DNA from: Chondrus crispus
Lineage: Eukaryota > Rhodophyta > Florideophyceae > Gigartinales > Gigartinaceae
Reading direction: 5' to 3'
NCBI RefSeq assembly: GCF_000350225.1
Contig: NW_005179382.1
Location: 186,001-250,000 of the forward strand
Length of the DNA stretch: 64,000 nt
Part shown: piece after piece, positions 40,433-51,230 of the stretch
How positions within the stretch are numbered: position 1 is the stretch's first letter
How the letters are laid out: the number at the start of each line of letters is the position of its first letter
Notes under the pieces: model-generated
Seen by the model: only the letters and a program-made list of their open reading frames with translations
Database searches by the model: none
Told to the model about the DNA's origin: nothing
Program-made: the position numbers and the translations under genes

Positions 40433-43400
40433 GCTGGCGGGCGCGACAATTCCCTCTTGATAGCTTGTCGCATCTCTATCCTGCCTGCGTAACGCTGAAT
40501 TTGCGACATCGTCATGTCGCCTTTGATCCGTAAATTGAATCTTCCTGCGTGCTCCTTCGTCCCTTCGTTCCCTCCTCTTTTTCTCATTGATGCCCACCCC
40601 GTCATAATCACTGTGGCACCCTTATACCTCCTTCCTCCTTCTCTTCACCTCGCTACTTCCTCCTCTTTTCCATTTTTCTTGGCGCTCCCTCCCCGTTATG
40701 ATCACGGTAGTGCCCTCATATTTTCTCCTTCCTTCTCTTCTCCTATCCCTTTTCCTCCTCTTTTTCTCGTGCGCGCCCGCTTTCCTCCTCTTGAACCTGT
40801 CGCTCTCCCATGTCGATTTTCCTGTGAAAATCGACACCACAGGGGTGCAGAGATCGCCCACCTTCCGATCGCCTAGTAGGGGAGTTCCTGCAGCTCCCCT
40901 TTCTCCTTGCACTCCCAATTCTCGAGGATGACCCTCGGAAAAAAAATAACAATAAAAACAAAAGAGAAACAGGACGGGCTGGCCTTCGAACGTGGCAGAG
41001 GTTCAATCCTCCTTGCCACGCACCCGTGTCTGTCATCCAGGGAAATGCCTTGAGTCACATTGTCCTGTTCGGCTAATAAAACTCAGGTGTCCCGGCATCG
41101 TGAAGTGGAATCACGAAGCCAATTGCGTCTCCCTTGAGAGTGTATCTCCAATCAATCCTCGAGCGGCTCTTTGCGAGGTGGAATAGTCATTGCCCAAGCC
41201 CCGGAGAGGGGCGTCCTGAAATTCACCTCTGGAAGTTTGGTGCTTCCATGTTGCGTCCCCATCCATGATGCATGCGTCTAATTTTCCTTCTCTTATTTTT
41301 CCCTACTCTTTTCCATCCTTGCCGCATGACGGACGTCTCCTTTTTCTTGATACCAGGCCCTCGTGTGACCTCTTCCTCCTCTTTAATCTCAGTGCACGTC
41401 CCTTTCCTTCCTCCTTTTAGGACGTGATCCCCCCGTTTGGGAGGGTTGTTCTCACAGTCCCGCGGGAGGTCTACTCCTTGATCGCTTTGACATGTCGCTC
41501 CCCCACGTAAGCGGAGGGGGAAATAAATAAATAAACAATCGAAGCATGAACTGTAGAACGAAAATGAAAGAAATGCGAAAGGAAGTGAGGTGGGTCCTCC
41601 ATGACGAAACGCTCGTGGTTGGAAACAACGACAGGAAAGACATGAGCCGGACGTCGTCAGAGGCTAAAAGTAGCGATTGAGCCATTATTGACAAGCCCAT
41701 TGAGCGACGCTTTCTCTCCTGGAGAGTTGTTCTCCCCTCGGTGGTCCTCCTGTGTGTTCGTAGTAGAGCGTGGCGCGACGTTCTCAATCGCCTCATCAAA
41801 TGAAGACCTCAAGACCCTTCTCACTGAAGCGGAGCTTGTCGATCCACTTTCTTTCTTCCCTTTTCGGTTTTCCCTTTTTCTTCCTCAACAAGGGAACTGT
41901 GTTGCGAGAATAAATGTTCGCGGTCGGGGACAGGACAAGTATGGTCTTCCTGAGCGAAGATGCGAACCTGATTGTCGGCGGTAATGCCAACCTTGTGTTA
42001 CTTTTGCTCGTGCAGAGGGACGCTCTCGCTCATTGATCGTCACTAGCGAATTCGACGATCCGCTGTGTGCGGTCTTGGCAGTGTCTGGCACGGTAGGTGG
42101 TGACGATTCCGTTGGGTGACCCTGGATACTTGTGTCGTCGGTTGTAGCAGGCGTCGCTCAAGTGTCCCGCGATGAACAAGCGCTGTAATTTTCCACTCAA
42201 TTACGAATTCAACTTCCGAAGGCTGACACGTGTTCCATTTTCGACCTTCACCGCTAGTCCAGCAGCTCTCTGGCGGCATCCTTATTTTTTTTTGTGATCA
42301 GATCATGCCCTTCGAGGGCGGACCACTGATTCAAGCGTCACTTCACGCGTGCGCTACGGCAGCGCGTGATCTTGTCTAAGGAGGTGCATTACTGTGCCTC
42401 AGTCTGAGACTACAATAGGTTTCCCATTTGTTGTTTGGGCAGTTCACCCCGTTTCGTTCAGGCGAGGGGATTCCAGTCGAAATCACCTAAGTCATTCCCG
42501 TTTTCCTCTCCTCAGTTCGTGTGATTCGGGTCCCCTGTGCCCATCCCTACTCTCTCATCGCAGCGCGGTCCCCAGCGTCATTCTACTCTGAAGGTCCCGA
42601 CCTCGTGTGAGGGCAGCGACAACTCTCTTCACATTTCCAATAGTCCGCTCACGGTTCCTCTGCATCTCGCCCCGTACACGGGCTCTCGATTGACCTCGCC
42701 CATGAGGACCTGAAACTCGACTGCATCTTTCCGCACTCCCTTTTTCGTCAATTTGACACTACCCCTCTTTTCCCGTTCTCCTTTCAAATTTTGTCACGCT
42801 TACTCATTTCTGCCGCCATCTGGTAGCGACTCCACGCTTCCTAAATTGGAAACGGCCCCTCGATCAGCCGATCGCCTGAACTGCCTCCCCCTGGTCGGCT
42901 GTGCTTGAATCCCATCATCAGGCTTGTTCCATCGTGTAATTCGTTTCCCTTTCGTCTCGAAGCACCACGTAGTAGCTTAGTCACGGTTGAATGGCACTTC
43001 CCCTTGATCGTAGACGTCCGGCGTATTCGCCGGGAAGTCGTGCGCTTGCTCGGGGGTCGCCGACCGAAGTGTGGCGCGTGGGGAGGAAACAAACAAAAGC
43101 AAACGAAATAAAACGAAACGACACAGAGTAGCGAAAAAGACGAAAGTGGGTAAGTAAATCCTCGATGAGGATGTTAGACATCGGAGAGCTCGCGTTAGAA
43201 AACGGAATCGTTCCGCAGGGTTGCCGTCGGCTCGTGCTTCGCATGGTCTCAATCTTAGCGAATAGAGGCGAATGTCCCCTGGGTGTCTCTTTCGATCCGA
43301 GTCAGATCGTAGCTTCGACGCGGGGTCGCCTTGAGCTTATATGCTGTCGGCTTTGGGCTACGGCCAAAAAACATTTCTTTTGAATCTCATTATGCTCCTG

Positions 43401-44095
43401 GAGGACGGGCTGTTGATTGCCACTGTCCTTTTTACGTGCCTCCCTCGATTGTCGTGTGAGCGGCTCCCACGAGGCCATATGCTTCCTCCCAGAATACAGT
43501 CTCACGTCGATTTCTCGAAAGCACACCGTGCTTCAATCCCTTCTCGCCAAGGGACTCTGATGTAAGACCTCCTTTCTCCTCTCGCTTCAATTTTCCTCAT
43601 TTTTTTGTGTGAGGGATCTACTGTGTTCACCTCCCTTCCCTCTTCACTCAGTACAAGATCTTCGCCTCTTCAATGTCCTCCTTGCACTCCTCATAGACTT
43701 GCTGACCGACCTCCGCGGTGCGGGGTCGTGTCCCTAACGTTTCAAAAATAAAATGAAATTGAACAACACAAAAGCAATCACAAATAAAATAAAAACGAAA
43801 CCGAACAGTTATGAAGGTACGTGCGAAAAGGTTGGATCATCCAGTCCATGTCCCCGTTCTTCCAGCGTTCTTTCTTCGCTTGGCACACCGTTACGCGACT
43901 TCCAACCTGAGTATCTCATCACGACGCTCATCCTACTCGTGCGCGCGCTGCTTCTACTTGCGGATGGCTGTCTGAAGGCCCCTCACCTGGTTCGTTCCAT
44001 CTCATCGTTCCCCTTTTTCTTGACCCTCAGGTCGGCTCGCTCTGCCCAGTGCGGATTACCGCACTGACACTGACATGTGAAATTCTTGATTACCA
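40433..44095. other. Pyrimidine-rich spacer with four A-rich tracts, no gene recognised
   Basis: On the plus strand the sequence is rich in CT runs (for example 40620-40790). Four A-rich tracts occur at about 40929-40970, 41519-41560, 43084-43140 and 43745-43805, each with AAATAAA-like words. On the minus strand they look like the T-rich tract just before the gag start of element E (57722-57760). Small hairpins are frequent (GGGGAGTTCCTGCAGCTCCCC, 40878-40898). It is probably the 3' region of element C. Confidence 0.4.
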
Positions 44096-44410
44096 CTATC
44101 CTGGTTGCGCTTGCGCGACCTGCGCGGGCAAGGATAATCTTTTCCGTCGGAAATACGTGACGGCTGTGATGCGGGGCAATTGCTCAATGGGTTCCCACGT
44201 TGCGTCCTTGAGGGTATACCCATACCATCTCACTTTGAGAATTAATTTCTCCCCGTCGTAGCCGTGGTCCACGATCTTGTCGATCACATACTCCTGACTC
44301 CCGGCTCCTTCTTCCTGCGTGTCCAACTGTCCGTCCCCCTTCCGAAGAGCCAGCGACTCATCCTCATCCTGCTCTTCCGAACCTCCCATCTCATTGTGGT
44401 ATAACCCCAA
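44096..44410 (-). pseudogene. Chromodomain of element C
   Basis: QEYVIDKIVDHGYDGEKLIL then KVRWYGYTLKDATWEPIEQL is a clear chromodomain (YVIDKI..., KVRWYGY, TWEP). Chromodomains at the end of gypsy integrases bind methylated H3 tails and steer integration. An acidic stretch precedes it (EEQDEDESLALRKGD). The first ~15 bases of the frame already lie in the solo LTR. Confidence 0.8.
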
Positions 44411-44955
44411 ACGGAAATTAGATTAGGATCGGATCAGGGACAGTAAGGCAACGGGCCTTACAGCCATGCGCGCACACACGAGTCCTCCGCGTGTACGGGA
44501 CGCGTACTACACGTGGAATGTCATCGCCGCCGGCTGACAGCGTTACAGTGTCGGTAGACCGGCACTACTGTAGAGTTATGATAGACTACAATGTACATTA
44601 AATATGAGCGGACCGCCGGCGGTGGAGGACGACAAGAAAGGACTTGTCAAGGATCATCCACCTTGGTCCGCCCGCTTACTTTTAGGTACTTCCGTCCGTT
44701 TTACCTAGGAGTAGCACCGCGCGCGGGTTGAGGACGCGCGTAGCACGCCCACGAGCCGGCTCCGCCTCCGCCCGTCGGTACTGGATCGTCACCCAGTACC
44801 GCTCCGGGGCGTCGAGGCGTAGAACCGCTCGCGCGTGCGCGCGTCCTCCCCGATCCCTCTCTACCACCGCTACCTCGAGCCCGTGCTCGGTACCGTGGGT
44901 GGGCCGTGCTTCTGTCTTCCCGCCGATCGGGGTCTTTCCGAACTGTCAGTACTCA
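44396..44955 (+). repeat. Solo LTR of the F family inside element C
   Basis: A ~560-bp stretch beginning TGTGGTATAACC is homologous to 49145-49763 in the opposite orientation (shared: GAGCGGACCGCCGGCGG, CTCCGGGGCGTCGAGGCGTA, CGCGCGTCCTC). It separates the end of the integrase frame from the chromodomain. CTCAT before it and CTCAC near its end may be a worn duplication, so the right limit is approximate. Confidence 0.65.
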
Positions 44956-47900
44956 CCCCCCTCGTCGTTGGGGGTGATTATACTACACTCATGTAGATCG
45001 GGCGGGATGCCCGCAGCTTCTTGATTTATCAAAGGTCCGTCATCCGTCCTATTCTTCGTTTGCGCGGTGGGTTCTTCTCGCTCTCCGTCTCGGTCGAGGA
45101 ATTGTAGCGCTTGTCGTAGCCAGACTATCGGCGTGTAATCCATGGGACTAGGGGTTAATTCGACTCTATCTCGCGACACGCGCTCTTCCTGGTCGCCGAT
45201 GGCAATGATGACCGTATTCTCAGTTGACTCCTTCACTTGATACGGACCCGTGGCCACTTGTGCCAACTTATGTTTCGGCTCGGTGGCCGTGCCTTGCTCT
45301 TTCCGAAGGAATACGTAAGATCCTGAAGGGATGTCATACTTCGACTTGCGGAGCCTTGCGTCGAAATTTCGCTTGTAGCGCGCTTGTTCTTTCTGCAAGC
45401 TCTTACCAGCGCCTTTCATCAGGCTTTTCAACCACGACTGCCATTTCGGGTAGTACGCTCGATTCGAGCTGAATCCTTCCAAACTTGGCTGTGCTTGTAA
45501 CGCAATGCTTCTCGGCGCCCGAGCTAACACCAGCTCGAAGGGCGCGATGTTCGTAGTTCGATGAACTTGCGTGTTGTATGCGAACGTCACGGCGTCGCTA
45601 AATAGATCCCAGTCCTTGGGATGCTCTCTAACATATTTTCGCAAAGCGGAAGTCAGCGTGCGGTTTAACCTCTCAACTTGGCCGTTGGCTTGCGGGTGGT
45701 ACGTAGTCGTGAACACATTGCGGATGCCGAGAATTCGACAGACGTTCTGAAAGAACCGGGCCGTGAACTTTGTTCCATTGTCGGACAGCAGCTTGACCGG
45801 CGGTCCGTAATCTTGACAGGGCATCAGCTTGGCTGTTCGCCTTGCCCTTCTTGTACTTGATTTCGAAATCAAATTCCGAGAGGCGGAGCCTCCATCGGAT
45901 TAATCTCTCGCTGGGGTCTGTTACGTTCATCAACCACCTCAATGCTCGCCATATACATATGGTTTTAGAGTCTGTACGGCCCAAATTACCGCTAGACTTT
46001 CTTTTTCTGATACAGAATAGTTTCTCTCGGCTGCGGCTAACGTTCTTGAAAAGAACCCGATGGGTTTACGTTGCGCATCCGGATGCGTTTGAAATAATGC
46101 AGCGCCGATTTGATAGTCGCTTGCATCGGTGTCTACCGAGCATGGTAGGTCCTTCTTCGGCAGCGCCAACACCGGTGGCGCCAAGATAGCGTCTTTGAGC
46201 TTATGAAAAGCTTTTTCGCACGGTTCGTCGAATCCTTTCAACTGGACCGGTTGTCCCTTCTTCAATAGTTGATTGAGCGGATGCGCAATTTTCGCATAAT
46301 GCGGAACGAATCTGCGGTGGACATTACAAAGTCCCAAGAAGCTCCTGAGTTGGGTCTGCGTTTGAGGGTACCTCACTTGTTCCAATGCGACGGTTTGCGC
46401 GGCGTCAACTTCCAATGTACCCGGCCGAACGACATGGCCCAGGTACTTGATCTTTTCGACGAAAAATTTGCACTTGCGAAGCTTGAGCTTCACACCTGCC
46501 TTTTCCAATACAGACAGTATTTCGTCAACGTGGACGACGTGCTCCTCCCAGGATTTGCTGAAGATGATGATATTATCTAGATACACCAAACAGCATTTCC
46601 AACGGAACGGAGGGAGCAGGATATCCATGGCTCTCTGAAACGTCGCTGGCGCGTTGGTAAACCCGAAGGGCATTCTTGAAAAACGGTAAAGACCTGAGTG
46701 ACACGAAAAAGCTGTCTTGTCGCGGTCCGCTTCCGGAATGGGCATCTGCCAATACCCTGAAATCGCGTCCAACGCGGAAAAGACCTTGGTGTCTCCCAAC
46801 GAGTCCAAACACTCATCCATGTGCGGCAAAGGGCACGTGTCCTTCACCGTTACCGCGTTTAACCGGCAGTAGTCTACGCAAAAGCGCATCGATCCGTCCG
46901 GCTTGGGCACTAATAAAAAGGGCGACGCCCATTCTGACTGCGCCGGCTCGATGACTCCTGCTTCTAACAACTTCTGCGTCCTCGACCTCCCGAGCCTTTG
47001 TGACCGGCTCGGTAGGGAGCTTGTGCAATTGGCCTTGTATCCGGGGCCAGTTCAATCCGGTGGACCGTGGTGTTGATCTCACCAAGGGTCCCATCCCACA
47101 TGCGGGAATATTTTTTTAACATCCGACGGAATCTTTCGCGCAGCCGGTCCGGCACGTGGCTCAGGTCGAGCTCCTCCACGTCTGGCGGGGGAGGCTCAAT
47201 CCGCCGCTCCGGCTTCGTAGCTGCCGTCGCGGAGAGCCCTTCCTCCCGTTCTCCTTGCTGGTCCTCGCGATCTTGTTCCCACGGTTCGCATCTTCTCTCG
47301 CCCGTAGGCGGCGGGGTAGAATTAGTAAATTTTTCCTCATCCCTTTCTTGAATTCCAAGTAACTTACCAATGGTGGTATTGCTCTTGAATACGGCCCTCG
47401 GGTGAGGTAGTAGTTCCGCAACCACTTGGCCTTTATGAACCCTGACAGGGTACTTCCTAAAATTCGCTACAAGCAATCTAAAAGGTTTGTCAGGCTCAAC
47501 TTGAACTACACCGTTGGTGCTTACCAGGCCGTGCTTGTCGTATAGGGGTGCGTAGGGTTGAACGACGACCAACCCAGTCCTCTTCGAGGTGTATTCGACC
47601 ATGCGTTGCGTCCCTTGCCTAATGGTCGTGGCTCTTGCCACCTTCACCCTGGGGGAAACTCGCTCCCCTTTTGCAACGGTCTCGCCCTCTCCGGGAACCA
47701 AATGCTTCTTCGATCTTCTCGCCGAGAATCGCCGTACGATCGGAACCTCCGAGAAATCCGCCAACTCAACTGTCCTCTTTCGTGGGTAGATAGCCTCCAC
47801 GAACCTATCACAATAGTCCGCTCCTAGAATTAGGGGGACTGCGAGTTTTTCACAAACTATAAATTCGACTGAAGCCACGAAACGCCCAAGTCTCACAGGC

Positions 47901-48070
47901 ATTTTGAGTGTGCCTAGAGTTCGGAGTGGCCTGTTGTTCGCATCGCCGATGTTCCATCGGGGAGAGCATCTCGTAGTTCTTCAGAACTCGGTGCATCTCT
48001 CGGAACGAGAGCAAACACGTAGGCGCTCCGTGCCCCTTCTGGTAGCAACGGTAGCATACGAGGCCATGCT
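44946..48070 (-). pseudogene. pol: Element C pol region
   Basis: Reverse transcriptase (FCVDYCRLNAVTVKDTCPLP, RMPFGFTNAPATFQRAMDIL) lies near 46300-46970, RNase H ([36 protein letters not shown]) near 45800-46150, and integrase ([31 protein letters not shown]) near 45000-45870. Upstream (46964-47902) is a protease-linker region with LILGADYCDRFVEAIYPRK. All parts closely match element E. The region is broken in a few places. Confidence 0.85.
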
Positions 48071-48080
48071 TCTTCTGAGG

Positions 48081-49127
48081 TTACGGCGACCTTGGCGGTC
48101 CTCTGGCCGTCGGCCGGCCCGTCCAGCCCGTTCTTCTGAATGCCGTACCCTTGTCTTCCATCGGAATTCTTGGCGCTGGCGTGTGTCCGCGCCCTCGAAA
48201 CGCTAACACGGGATCCGCGGCCACTGTATACGAGTCCGTCGTATACGTGGGCGTCTGTAGCGTAGACATCCCACTAGCCCCGTGATCCTCGTCTCCATAC
48301 CCCTCGGAGGGGTCATAAAAATCGCCCTCGGCGACCAGCGCTCCTGCGTATCCATTTTCTTTCTGATCAACAGTACTAGGTCCTCTGGACGCAGAAAGTG
48401 AATCGGCCAAGTGGACCGCGCCGCGGGTTTTTCGCGTGGGGTGCGAAGGCTTCTGCTTCCCCCCCGTCCTTAGCGTCGCTGGCGCTTGGATGGTGACTCT
48501 CCTAGCCTTCCTCTCCTTGGCGCGGCTCGCCGAGCCATGCGCCCTGGCGTAATTAACTAGTCTCAAAAACGAAACGTCCCGATTGTCTTGTCGAAATTGC
48601 GATACCATCGGCTTGATACTCGAATCGAGTCCTTCAATAAACATGGTCATTTGTTCTTCCATCGAATATACGTTTCCACATCGATTGCTCGCGTCCGTCA
48701 GACGGATATAAAATTCCATCTCGTCTTCAGACGGTAGCTTCTGTACTTACCTTAAAGCGAGTACGGCTTGGCGGATGGCCTCATCGGTGGCGAAGCTTCC
48801 CAATAGCCACTGTACGGCCTCCGACCAGACGGATATTTTCCCATGGTGGGACCCCGCCGTTTGTGACACCGAAGTATACTGTCTCAGGGCGATTCTGCTG
48901 AGGAACTCCGGTAGCAAGCGGATCGCTTGGCCTTCGTTCATCTCCTGGGTGTCGAACTCTTGGACTATCTTAGCTAAAAAATCTAGAACCAATACGCCAT
49001 CGTCTCCTGTGAACGTATTGTCTCTCTTCACCTTTGGTGGTATGTCTCTTCTGATCTTTCGCACAGCGGTCGCCCGCTTGCCCGACAAACGTGTCTGTGG
49101 GTTCCGCAGGCGGTGTACCATAAACAC
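48081..49127 (-). pseudogene. gag: Element C gag region, 5' part missing
   Basis: VHRLRNPQTRLSGKRATAVR, EFYIRLTDASNRCGNVYSME and LDSSIKPMVSQFRQDNRDVS match the gag of element E (58730-59330). The first ~300 residues seen in element E are absent because the LTR at 49145-49763 begins here. Confidence 0.85.
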
Positions 49128-49144
49128 CCCTAAACGGATAGGGG

Positions 49145-49763
49145 TGTATGCTTAGTCCTGGAAGACCCGTACGTACGAGAAGACGGGGGAAGTCGGACCA
49201 GCTAACGAAACCGGAGCACGGGCCCGGGTAGCGTGGTAGAGCGGGATCGGGGGAGGACGCGCACACGCGCGGGCCGATCTACGCCTCGACGCCCCGGAGC
49301 AGCGCTGGGTTACCTTCCAGCGCTGACGGGCGGAGGTGGATCTAGGCTCGCTCGCGTGCTCGCGCGTCCTCTACCCGCGCTCGGTCTCGCCTTAAGGTAG
49401 CTAACGGAAGCTTCCTTAGGATAAGCTGGCAGTCAGACCTAGGCGGTAGGTCGTGGACAAGTCCGTCCTTGTCGCCCTCACCGCCGCCGGTCCGCTCCGT
49501 TATTTAATATACAATCAATCCTAACATTCTACAGTGCAGTACGGACTGTACTGTAGAGCTACTGTAGTCAGCGCGGGCCGTCCTGTGCTGACAGTACACG
49601 TGTGGGTACACGTGTGCTCGTAGGTATGCGCGCCTCGTACACGTGTACTACACGTGTGTGCGTGCCCACTTCCGAGCCCCGTACACGTGTGGGTACACGT
49701 GTGCGCGTGTGTGGCTCGTATTGATCTAATCTAAATCTAATCTTGAACCGCGGTTATGCCACA
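49145..49763 (-). repeat. Probable 3' LTR of element F
   Basis: On the minus strand it begins TGTGGCATAACCGCGG, right after a purine tract, and ends AAGCATACA against the gag of element C. It is homologous, inverted, to 44396-44955. Repeats of ACACGTGTGGGTACACGTGT-type palindromes occur at 49600-49710. Confidence 0.65.
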
Positions 49764-49769
49764 CGGCCC

Positions 49770-50488
49770 CCTCCTCAAGAGTGAACGTCCGCGTTCACCC
49801 TTGAGGCACGAGGGAAAATGTGCGATCTGCGCACTTCGCGAGACTTGGCCCTGTCTTCCTGCTATCCGTCGTATTCCTCCGCGTCGCTCCCCGATCGACA
49901 CCCCTCCGTCCGCGCCTCGGTCCTCCCCCTTACGCGTTACTCTTCGATCCACATCAGCGTTTCCCCGCAATTCGGCATCGTACCCTGGATCTCTTCGCAG
50001 TCCCGTTCTGCTCGCGCGTCCTTTGGAGGCCGACTCCGGTGCGGCTTCATTCTCGATCCATTGTCCTCTTTCCTTAGGAGGCGTCCCATCCCGCACGCAG
50101 CTTTGCGCTATCTCAACATCCCTGCTGCGTTCCAACCCGCCCTTCGCTGGCGATTCTCCCAGTTGGGGTACTGTACGCGTGAGGTTAGTCGTCCCTCTTG
50201 CGTGTGTGTTATTATGGCCACGCCCACTTCGTCTCACTCTCCCCCTCATCCTCGGGTGCAAACGCCGTCCCGAATCGCTCGCAGTCCTGCACATTTGGCA
50301 CCCGTGCCGCCACGAGCGCCGCAATCGTCTTCACTGCCCCATATGCGACATTCTTCATCGGCAGCGGTTTGAGCACCGGCATACGACTGAAACCCTGATC
50401 ATTGGCAAGATCGATCTCTCGGGCCCCTCCCTTACAGCGGCGTTATGCCGGAAGACCCTATTCCTATTCCTTACCCTTAGAAAATGCG
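49770..50488. other. 3' region of element F, little recognised
   Basis: Next to the purine tract the minus strand reads VNADVHS-stop, echoing VNAVVHS-stop at the end of the chromodomain frame (53685), so the end of pol seems to be repeated here. Around 50230-50400 a minus-strand frame (KPLPMKNVAYGAVKTIAALV) looks protein-like but is unnamed. Confidence 0.4.
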
Positions 50489-51230
50489 TCACAAAATCCG
50501 CCACAAAGAGCTTCCGCACGCCATCCTCTTGTCGACCACTAAACCGTCGACACTAAAACACATCCATGTCCTAAAGCGCGCTGCAACTCCTCCCGTAACT
50601 GTACATCGCGTCGTATGGTATGTCCTTCGTACTCGTGCGCTATTGTTCGTGCAGAAGTTAAAAACGGCCTCTGCTGTAGTTTTCCGGCGCAGTGCGAGTT
50701 TTTCCTTGATGCTGTGTCGAAGTGCGGCGTATCCTCCATCTTGCCGATTGTCACGGTGTCCTTGAATCTGTCGAAGGAGGGGTCCTATCCAAACCCACTT
50801 CGCCGCCCGTGTCCAGCGCATGTCCTCGGTGAGCACCCGGCATGTGACACTGAGAGTCCACATGTCGAACGCAATTCCATACTGCTTTTCGTTAAGCAGT
50901 TCCGACGCCGCGTACGACAGTGACCCAGAAATCGTGCTTGTCAAATAGTCGTTGCCGCGACGCAGCAGCTTGGGCAGTTCGAGGTCCGCCAGTCTCGCGT
51001 GCCAATCGCCAGTTTGCAACAGCAACTCGTCCCTGTGCCATCACCAGCCCTGAATCGATGTCTCGGAGCGTGTTTCTCCTTCCCGTGCTTGATCCGGGAC
51101 ATAGCGCAAATAAAAGGGCGACCGCCTTCTGAAACGTATGGGACAATGCTTACAGCAGTATGGTCATCGTGGGGATTTCGTTTCGCAATACTTTGGACAA
51201 ACCCATCTACTGCCACCAAGAGGCTTTGAA
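50489..51230 (-). pseudogene. Protein-kinase-like relic
   Basis: The minus strand shows, in order and partly in different frames, VPYVSEGGRPFICAMSRI, TLRDIDSGLVMAQ (HRD-like), LLLQTGDWHARLADLELPK (DFG replaced by DLE), SGSLSYAASELLNEKQYGIA (APE-like) and FDMWTLSVTCRVLTEDMRW (D-x-W-S-x-G-like). These are the ordered landmarks of a protein-kinase C-lobe. The open part is 50489-51025. It has at least two frame breaks and altered catalytic motifs, so it is inactive. It may be a host kinase piece captured by element F or a host gene overrun by repeats. Confidence 0.5.

Larger units (their letters stand above)
37569..49144 (-). mobile_element. Ty3/gypsy element C, broken and interrupted
   Basis: A minus-strand element of the same coding family as element E. 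Parts, from its 5' side: gag (48081-49127), pol (44946-48070), a chromodomain frame (44096-44410), a 5.4-kb 3' region with a degenerate plus-strand gene (38715-40432), a purine tract (AGAAGGGGGATA on the minus strand at 38612-38623) and the 3' LTR (37569-38611). A solo LTR of another family (44396-44955) splits pol from the chromodomain. Its 5' end is cut at about 49144, where element F enters. I count several breaks. The link of the 3' LTR to this body is inferred from orientation, the purine tract, and LTR kinship with element E. Confidence 0.6.

Noticed and set aside
40985-41020. T-arm-like GAGGTTCAATCCTCC suggesting a tRNA gene
   Set aside because: The loop and stem lengths do not fit and no acceptor or anticodon arm can be placed.
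44396-49763. DIRS-type element with inverted terminal repeats
   Set aside because: The integrase is a DDE type with zinc finger, not a tyrosine recombinase, and the body belongs to a family with a different LTR.
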